Below are positions 33,782 through 38,573 of a DNA stretch of 38,573 bases, piece after piece; the first letter of the stretch is position 1; each line of letters starts with the position of its first letter. The notes under the pieces were generated by a model. That model did no database searches and had not been told where the DNA came from. It saw only the letters and a list, made by a program, of their open reading frames with translations. Both the position numbers and the translations under genes were made by a program. The stretch is from JABDGC01 sp964466595 (GTDB lineage: Bacteria; Pseudomonadota; Gammaproteobacteria; DSM-16500), in assembly GCA_964466595.1 (NCBI GenBank), contig CAYXNR010000018.1:1-38573 (forward strand), given 5' to 3'.

Positions 33782-34594
33782 ATGTTTGACCGCTATCTCT
33801 CTCTTTGGGAGCTCACACCTGATGGTGCGCCCATTATTACCCACAGTAGCAGGCTATTGCCAGTGCGCTACAAGGGTGTGCCAGCCATGCTAAAAATTGC
33901 CATGGAAACAGAAGAGCGTTGGGGTGGACTCTTAATGGTTTGGTGGGATGGCGAAGGAGCTGCTCGTGTGCTAGCTCATGAGGGTGATGCCTTGCTAATG
34001 GAGCGGGCTATAGGGAAAAACTCACTTATCGAGATGGTACGTAAAGGTCATGACGATGAGGCAAGTCAAATTATCTGTGCAACGGCGGCCAAGCTACATG
34101 CCCCAAGAGCTTGTCCACCGCCTGAGCTTTTGCCCTTGTCGATTTGGTTTAAGGAGCTTGATGCTACTGCATTACAACATGGAGGGGTTCTAAGCAAAGC
34201 AGCTGCAACAGCACATGAGCTTTTGAATCAGCCACAAGATATTGTGGTTCTGCATGGTGACTTGCATCATGGAAATGTCCTTGATTTTGGGTCTCATGGA
34301 TGGCTTGCTATAGATCCCAAACGTCTAGTGGGTGAACGTGGTTTTGATTTTGCAAATATCTTTTGCAATCCTGATGCGTGCAATCTTGGCGTAGAGGTTG
34401 CTACTGTACCAGGCCGTTTGGCGCGACAGGTGAATGTGGTTGCCGAGGCGGCTAAATTAGATCGTGTACGGTTATTAAAGTGGATTGTGTCATATGCAGG
34501 TCTTTCGGCTGCATGGACTGTGGGTGATGGCGAAAAAGCTGAGCTGGCTTTGACGGTGGCTGAGCTTGCAGCCGCAGAGCTTATGAAAAATTAA
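33782..34594 (+). CDS. Aminoglycoside phosphotransferase, APH(6)-like
   Basis: 270 residues from the ATG at 33782, which has GGAG eight bases upstream; an in-frame ATG at 33740 is less likely. The kinase signature is VVLHGDLHHGNVLDFGSHGW, then LAIDPKRLVGERGFDFAN: the catalytic loop HGDLHxxN and the metal-binding IDP. The rest (WWDGEGAARVLAHEGDALLM, LSAAWTVGDGE) matches the streptomycin 6-kinase (StrB) type. It may inactivate streptomycin or another hydroxylated small molecule; substrate is inferred. Its base composition looks richer in G+C than its neighbours, consistent with transfer. Confidence 0.85.
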   Translation: MFDRYLSLWELTPDGAPIITHSSRLLPVRYKGVPAMLKIAMETEERWGGLLMVWWDGEGAARVLAHEGDALLMERAIGKNSLIEMVRKGHDDEASQIICATAAKLHAPRACPPPELLPLSIWFKELDATALQHGGVLSKAAATAHELLNQPQDIVVLHGDLHHGNVLDFGSHGWLAIDPKRLVGERGFDFANIFCNPDACNLGVEVATVPGRLARQVNVVAEAAKLDRVRLLKWIVSYAGLSAAWTVGDGEKAELALTVAELAAAELMKN

Positions 34595-34666
34595 TTTTTA
34601 TTTATTGCAGCGCATTTAAGACTAATTCTGCCCGTTTTATTGGGTCTTTTTCATCGATTGCAATAA

Positions 34667-34753
34667 GGGGGTCAAGTGCCACCTTAATGTACAAAAAATT
34701 TGACTTTAAATTAAAGGTGAAAGTTCTTGTGCTTTAAGGTGGCACTTGACCCC
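34667..34753 (-). repeat. Palindromic element, copy D
   Basis: 87 bases in the opposite orientation to the other copies (the TGTACAAAAAATTTGAC side comes first). It lies between the convergent kinase and TumA-like genes. The octamer GTTTTATT occurs on both sides (about 34634 and 34757). Confidence 0.88.
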
Positions 34754-34773
34754 TGCGTTTTATTAAGCTGAAA

Positions 34774-35154
34774 TTACTTACTTGCAGAATGATTTTTCCA
34801 ATGTTCCCCAAAGATGACATTAAATCGCGTTGCATTAGCTATTGGGCATATTGTTTTATTTGCTTTTTCAAGCCTCACAAAACCATAAGATGACAACTTC
34901 TTTAACGTCCTAGATAAATTACTCGATTGTCTTCCCGTCATTTCTGCTAGTTCACGTATTGATGCAGGCTTTTTCTCGGTTATTACTTGTAAAAGAGCTT
35001 GATTAGAATCACTCAATACTTCAGCCAGTGAACGAATAGAGGTAAACCAAATCTTAGGCTCATCAGGCTTTGGCTTATATTTGCCACTCGCAATAGCCAG
35101 AGTCCTTTCACGTATTTCTTTTTGAGACATAATGCCAATTTTAATAATTTTCAT
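34774..35154 (-). CDS. TumA-type antitoxin, winged-helix regulator
   Basis: 126 residues. The C-terminal half is a MarR-like winged helix: LLQVITEKKPASIRELAEMT, GRQSSNLSRTLKKLSSYGFV, RLEKANKT. This is the HVO_A0114-type DNA-binding family found as antitoxin beside TumE. GAGG lies ten bases before the ATG. It follows the toxin gene by 12 bases in one operon and should repress it through the palindrome upstream of the toxin. Confidence 0.82.
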   Translation of the reverse strand: MKIIKIGIMSQKEIRERTLAIASGKYKPKPDEPKIWFTSIRSLAEVLSDSNQALLQVITEKKPASIRELAEMTGRQSSNLSRTLKKLSSYGFVRLEKANKTICPIANATRFNVIFGEHWKNHSASK

Positions 35155-35166
35155 ATTTAATTATCC

Positions 35167-35523
35167 TCATTCTATTCCGAGTGCATTTAATATTTTGTCT
35201 ACCTCTAACCAGAAGTCTTTAAGCAATTCATGTGCATCAACAAATTCATAAGGAATTCCTTCATCTTTTGAGTGCCGATGACGATGATCAAAGGTTTTTC
35301 GTCCCTGATGTTTCCCTTTCATTTTCCTTTTTATAGGATGAGCATTGTCAAAACCCATAATACGCTCACCCTGTCGATTATGGAGCGTTAAACTGTATCG
35401 TATTCCATGAGGGATTCCTTCTGTCGTTTTCGGTACTAGCTTTACTTCAAATTTCGTCCAGTATCCTCCTGCTTGCTCAATGATGGTGCCATCTAAATCG
35501 AGCAGGGTATTAATATCTTTCAT
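35167..35523 (-). CDS. TumE-type toxin (DUF6516)
   Basis: 118 residues with the DUF6516 layout: GGYWTKFEVKLV, GIRYSLTLHNRQGERIMGFD, NAHPIK, then HRHRHSKDEGIPYEFVDAHE and LLKDFWLEVDKIL. These proteins are reported as toxins of TumE/TumA pairs. The basic, His-rich centre (KTFDHRHRHS) may be the active or RNA-binding part; that is inference. It is the first gene of the operon, with a strong promoter directly upstream. Confidence 0.82.
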   Translation of the reverse strand: MKDINTLLDLDGTIIEQAGGYWTKFEVKLVPKTTEGIPHGIRYSLTLHNRQGERIMGFDNAHPIKRKMKGKHQGRKTFDHRHRHSKDEGIPYEFVDAHELLKDFWLEVDKILNALGIE

Positions 35524-35545
35524 ATTATCCCTATTTTTGATTTCT

Positions 35546-35599
35546 TATAGTTATCATCAGATGATAACTATATTATAGTAAAATACGTAATTTTGTCAA
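35546..35599 (-). promoter_or_regulatory. Promoter and operator of the TumE/TumA pair
   Basis: On the minus strand TTGACA (complement of 35594-35599) and TATAAT (complement of 35572-35577) match the sigma-70 consensus fully, 16 bp apart. Directly downstream, TATAGTTATCATC (35546-35558) and GATGATAACTATA (35560-35572) form a 13-bp perfect inverted repeat around one base, touching the -10. Binding there would block transcription start. Confidence 0.75.
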
Positions 35600-35715
35600 A
35601 TTAATGGTCAGCACCTTGAATAGTTAAGGTTTTACTCTCAAACCACTACTTTTAAGCCTCAGTCCGTGAAGGCTTATCGGTTCTATTCCAGCAATAGCAC
35701 AAGCTTTTTTGTTGT

Positions 35716-35832
35716 GCGATAATAAATGGCGATAAATTATGGGCAGCAGCAGGGACACCTAACGCAGTCTTTTCTCTACACTCCCAAGAGCTTGAAAAAT
35801 TAACTAATGGAAAAATATGCTCAATTAAATAG
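35716..35832 (+). pseudogene. Truncated ybaK/EbsC-like deacylase gene, 3' end only
   Basis: The frame reads NGDKLWAAAGTPNAVFSLHS, then QELEKLTNGKICSIK and TAG at 35830-35832. The AAGTPNAVFxL...ELxxLT pattern is the C-terminal signature of YbaK-type (Cys-tRNA-Pro and related) deacylases. Only about 35 of the usual ~155 residues remain, and 35600-35715 holds no convincing upstream part. It stops seven bases before the AlaX-like gene, suggesting a former two-gene tRNA-editing operon. Confidence 0.6.
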
Positions 35833-35839
35833 GTTTAAA

Positions 35840-36496
35840 ATGCGAAAAATATTTTGGGAAAATTCCTATCAATGCAATTTAACCACTCGTGTCTCTTCTG
35901 TAAACGGTAATCGCATTTTATTTGATGAGACCCTTGCTTTCTCCTTTTCAGGCGGCCAAGAAAGCGACCAAGCGAAAGTAAATGGCATGAATATCCTCAA
36001 TTCTGAAATCGAAGGCAACTTGATTTATTACACTCTGCCAGAAGGACACGGGCTTTCAGTAGGCGACACCGTAAAAATGGAAATCGATTGGCCAAGAAGA
36101 TATAGGCTGATGCGATTACATTTCGCCGCCGAGTTAATTCTGGAACTGCTTACTCAAAAACTACAGCTCCAAAAGATCGGCGCTCATATTTCAGAATCGA
36201 AGGCCAGAATCGATTTCTTTTACGATAAAAATATTTCGTCTCACTTTGACGAAATATTGGCTAAATTTAAAGAAATAATTATTGCCGATCAACTGATTAA
36301 AACTGATTTTTCTGACGTTAATATCCACAGGCGCTTTTGGGAAATTGAATGCTTTTCTAAAGTTGCTTGTGGCGGCACTCATGTTAAGCCAACTGCCGAG
36401 GTCGGGTTTGTTAGCTTAAAAAGAGTGAATATCGGTGGCGGCAAGGAAAGAATTGAGATTAAGCTTGTTGATGATCATATTCTTAGATTATCTTGA
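35840..36496 (+). CDS. AlaX-like alanyl-tRNA editing protein
   Basis: 218 residues from the ATG at 35840, which has AGG six bases upstream; an ATG at 35807 lies in the ybaK remnant. AlaX proteins remove serine or glycine from mischarged tRNA-Ala. The fold is shown by FSFSGGQESDQAKVNG (the GGGQPSD loop), RLMRLHFAAELILELL, VACGGTHVKPTAEVGFV and IGGGKERIEIKL. The first zinc motif is HxxxE, not HxxxH, while CxxxH is intact. This may be a subfamily trait. It probably works in the cytosol as a stand-alone editor. Confidence 0.85.
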   Translation: MRKIFWENSYQCNLTTRVSSVNGNRILFDETLAFSFSGGQESDQAKVNGMNILNSEIEGNLIYYTLPEGHGLSVGDTVKMEIDWPRRYRLMRLHFAAELILELLTQKLQLQKIGAHISESKARIDFFYDKNISSHFDEILAKFKEIIIADQLIKTDFSDVNIHRRFWEIECFSKVACGGTHVKPTAEVGFVSLKRVNIGGGKERIEIKLVDDHILRLS

Positions 36497-36635
36497 GAAT
36501 CCATGGAGGAATAAATAAGGATCTGGCCACACCAGCTACATCTTAAGCGCATGATTTAATTATTTTAACTTGTTGCAGCTTATGGTAACTTTGCGTTTGA
36601 ATATATCTCACAATCCCTTAGCATAAGGAGCCATC

Positions 36636-37133
36636 ATGTTTTCATATATCTCTTCCAACAAATTTAAATTTGACTTAACCCTTACTCGTCTAAGTGAAGA
36701 AAAAAACATGGAAAGCCTAGAACAGGTAGCTGAATGGACTGAAAACAAATGGGGCTATCTTAGAGGAAATCCAGGTATTGAAAAACGTAAAGAGCTTATG
36801 GAAAAAATTAAAGAAAATTTATATGTCGTGAAATATGCCAATCAACCTGTGGGTATGTTTGCTTTACATGAGCATCGACCACTTGACGAGGAAACTCAGG
36901 TAAAAGAATTGTCTCATGTTTATGTAGATGATCGGTTCCGAGGAACTGGTATTGGTAGTCGATTAGTAGAAGCAGCAAAAAAGATTGCTAAAGAACAGAG
37001 CGCTGCTTTAATTGTTTTCGACACATTAAATCCAGAATTAAATAGGTTCTATGAACGCCATGGAGCTAAAGTTGTTTGCGAAAGCCAATTTATGGGACAG
37101 CCTTCTACCTTATTAAGAATGGATACTAAGTAA
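36636..37133 (+). CDS. GNAT-family N-acetyltransferase
   Basis: 165 residues. AAGGAG lies five bases before the ATG. The acetyl-CoA loop is VDDRFRGTGIGSRLVEAAKK (motif A, R/QxxGxG/A), preceded by strand ELSHVYV and followed by LNPELNRFYERHGAKVV (motif B). The N-terminal half (WTENKWGYLRGNPGIEKRKE) should shape the substrate site; the substrate is not predictable. It is a single gene, 139 bp after the AlaX-like gene and followed by repeat copy E. Confidence 0.9.
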   Translation: MFSYISSNKFKFDLTLTRLSEEKNMESLEQVAEWTENKWGYLRGNPGIEKRKELMEKIKENLYVVKYANQPVGMFALHEHRPLDEETQVKELSHVYVDDRFRGTGIGSRLVEAAKKIAKEQSAALIVFDTLNPELNRFYERHGAKVVCESQFMGQPSTLLRMDTK

Positions 37134-37147
37134 TAAAAAAACAAACA

Positions 37148-37232
37148 GGGTCAAGTGCCACCTTAAAGCACAAGAACTTTCCACCTTTAATTTAAGGTCA
37201 AATTTTTTGTACATTAAGGCGGCACTTGACCC
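37148..37232 (+). repeat. Palindromic element, copy E
   Basis: 85 bases, GGGTCAAGTGCCACCTTAA to TTAAGGCGGCACTTGACCC, each end one G or C shorter than in other copies. It begins 14 bases after the acetyltransferase stop. Confidence 0.88.
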
Positions 37233-37312
37233 TTTCTTTCTTGTCATTGAAGCCCCACTGTCAATGGTGTATATTTCGTGGCTTATTAAAAAATGTAAAT
37301 AAAGAGATTGAT

Positions 37313-38383
37313 ATGAACCCGATTAGCATGCTAGCTCGTGTACAAAAACTTATATCCTTGAACAGCAAATTTTCTTATGACTGGAATCAATCACAAACTG
37401 CCAAACCAAACCTTGCTTTGATCCCTGAAATTGAGAGTTTTTTACGTGAAATTCCTGATAATTATACTTTCGACGATCTAGAACACAACAAAATATATTT
37501 TCAGTTACTGTATAGGCTGAGCACCTTTTATTTACATTATACAAGAGATCATCAAAAGGCATTAAAAAGCATAACTATTGCAGAAAATCTAAATAAACGT
37601 CTCTCTTTTTTAAATGCAGAACAAGCAGCCTCTCTCTGCAATCAGCTTGCTTATACCTATCAAATAAAAATGCAACAAGAAGGTCATCAAAATGATCGAG
37701 ATAAGGTCCTGGCCTATTGCAAGCAAGTTATAGAAAATAAACAAAAAATCCAAACCGAAGCCTATGGAAAAAAGGTTGCCTATGCAAAAATTGTTGTTGC
37801 TCATACCTATCGAGATAATGGTGAATATGCTGTTGCAGAAAAATATTACAAAACTGCCTTAGCTTTTTACCAGTCTATCAACGCAATAGATGAACAATAT
37901 ATTCGCCTTAAAAATACTTTGGCCCAAACTGTCAATGCTCAGGAAGACAAGACAGAAGAAGCCGGAAAAATATTTGCAGAAGTCTCTGAGTATTGGAATA
38001 AAATAGATCATAGTCAAAACCACTATGCTGCAAATCATTTTTTTGCCTATGCTAACTACTGTTACAAAAATGGAAATTATTCCAAAGCAGCAACATTACT
38101 TAATAAAGTAATTGATATTTATAATAGAATTCACACTAATGGTCATAAGGATTATTTTATTTTCTCTGATCTTCCTCAATTAGCGCAAACTGTTCATGGA
38201 AAGCTTCCAGAGCAAGAAAAATCTTCTTATGCCGCTCTGAGTGCTTATGTTTATCATATTAAAAATTCAAAAAGAAATTATTTTGAGTTCTGGAATAAAT
38301 ACCGCACCCCAATCGTTGTTGGTGCCTTGGTAGCCGCATCTGCTATTGGCATTGGCACTGCTATGGCAAGGCAAAAAAAGTAA
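37313..38383 (+). CDS. TPR-like protein with C-terminal membrane helix
   Basis: 356 residues from the ATG at 37313, preceded by AGAGA. The open frame begins at 37226, inside repeat copy E, so the earlier start is unlikely. Helical pairs resemble tetratricopeptide repeats (RDHQKALKSITIAENLNKRL; GEYAVAEKYYKTALAFYQSI; GNYSKAATLLNKVIDIYNRI). The C-terminus has one hydrophobic helix (TPIVVGALVAASAIGIGTAM) and a basic end, a tail-anchor layout. It may be a membrane-attached scaffold or an effector directed to host membranes; the sequence does not say which. Confidence 0.7.
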   Translation: MNPISMLARVQKLISLNSKFSYDWNQSQTAKPNLALIPEIESFLREIPDNYTFDDLEHNKIYFQLLYRLSTFYLHYTRDHQKALKSITIAENLNKRLSFLNAEQAASLCNQLAYTYQIKMQQEGHQNDRDKVLAYCKQVIENKQKIQTEAYGKKVAYAKIVVAHTYRDNGEYAVAEKYYKTALAFYQSINAIDEQYIRLKNTLAQTVNAQEDKTEEAGKIFAEVSEYWNKIDHSQNHYAANHFFAYANYCYKNGNYSKAATLLNKVIDIYNRIHTNGHKDYFIFSDLPQLAQTVHGKLPEQEKSSYAALSAYVYHIKNSKRNYFEFWNKYRTPIVVGALVAASAIGIGTAMARQKK

Positions 38384-38384
38384 A

Positions 38385-38417
38385 GGGGTCAAATCTTGTC
38401 TTCAGCCTTCACTTCTC
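38385..38417. repeat. Inverted second copy of the repeat near 2415
   Basis: GGGGTCAAATCTTGTCTTCA continues as GCCTTCACTTCTC and is the inverse of 2415-2444 with few changes. It starts right after the stop of the TPR gene. The remaining 150 bases to the window end show no gene I can support; TTGACA at 38436 lacks a matching -10. Confidence 0.6.
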
Positions 38418-38573
38418 AATTATTGCTAATATAAATTGACAGCTCATTATTATCATAACTGTACAACCAGTTTAGTCTGGATTGCATGGCTTAGTGGATG
38501 ATAAATGTCAAAAGTTGGTAAATCCTTTCAGAAAAAGCAAACGCCGACTTGAACCTCGTTAAGATAGAATAGT

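Overview
The window looks like chromosome of an intracellular or amoeba-associated gammaproteobacterium, most likely of the Legionellales. This rests on the gene order tsaD / rpsU-yqeY-dnaG-rpoD, on a small secreted protein resembling the RT0821/Lpp0805 surface family, and on several proteins with eukaryotic-type modules (shortened ankyrin repeats, J domain, leucine-rich repeats, F-box). Genus cannot be decided by reading alone. The DNA is AT-rich by eye, and the first two thirds mixes conserved housekeeping genes with lineage-specific ones.

Region 1 (1-5.8 kb): a VapBC-type toxin-antitoxin pair with palindromic operators, a class I photolyase (phrB), a DUF4172-type Fic protein behind a duplicated operator array, a small exported protein, and a protein built from ten exact 26-residue ankyrin-like repeats. 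Region 2 (5.8-12.5 kb): a four-gene His-Asp phosphorelay (PAS-GAF double hybrid kinase, single receiver, OmpR-type regulator, receiver-kinase-receiver hybrid), with a divergent gene for a small degenerate kinase. Region 3 (12.6-17 kb): an unknown protein, plsY, a deoxyhypusine-synthase-family enzyme, a cluster of short palindromic repeats, and a J-domain/ankyrin-like/membrane protein.

Region 4 (17-22.8 kb): the conserved core: tsaD divergent from rpsU-yqeY-dnaG-rpoD (translation, replication, transcription), then a tRNA with anticodon CAT, probably Ile2. Region 5 (22.8-28.6 kb): an island in the 3' end of that tRNA. The last 45 bases of the tRNA recur at 28578-28623. Between the copies lie an ankyrin/LRR/coiled-coil protein of 1148 residues, an F-box protein with a C-terminal membrane anchor, a 60-bp remnant of a second F-box gene, and the first ~91 codons of a tyrosine integrase. 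The island looks fixed: its integrase has lost its catalytic part, the break falling exactly at the F-box remnant.

Region 6 (28.6-38.6 kb): accessory DNA with five copies of an ~87-bp palindromic element (TIR GGGGTCAAGTGCCACCTTAA). One copy interrupts a ChaN/EreA-like gene, and removing exactly 88 bp restores the frame. Other contents are an AbiE pair, a TumE/TumA pair with a near-perfect promoter/operator, an APH(6)-like kinase, a truncated ybaK-like gene abutting an AlaX-like editing protein, a GNAT acetyltransferase, two exported or membrane proteins of unknown function and a TPR protein with a C-terminal membrane helix. No complete transposase or integrase is visible, so the small repeats are non-autonomous here.

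The strongest leads are the tRNA-seated effector-type island with its recombined end, the palindromic element caught inside a gene, the 26-residue repeat protein, and the phosphorelay with its degenerate partner.
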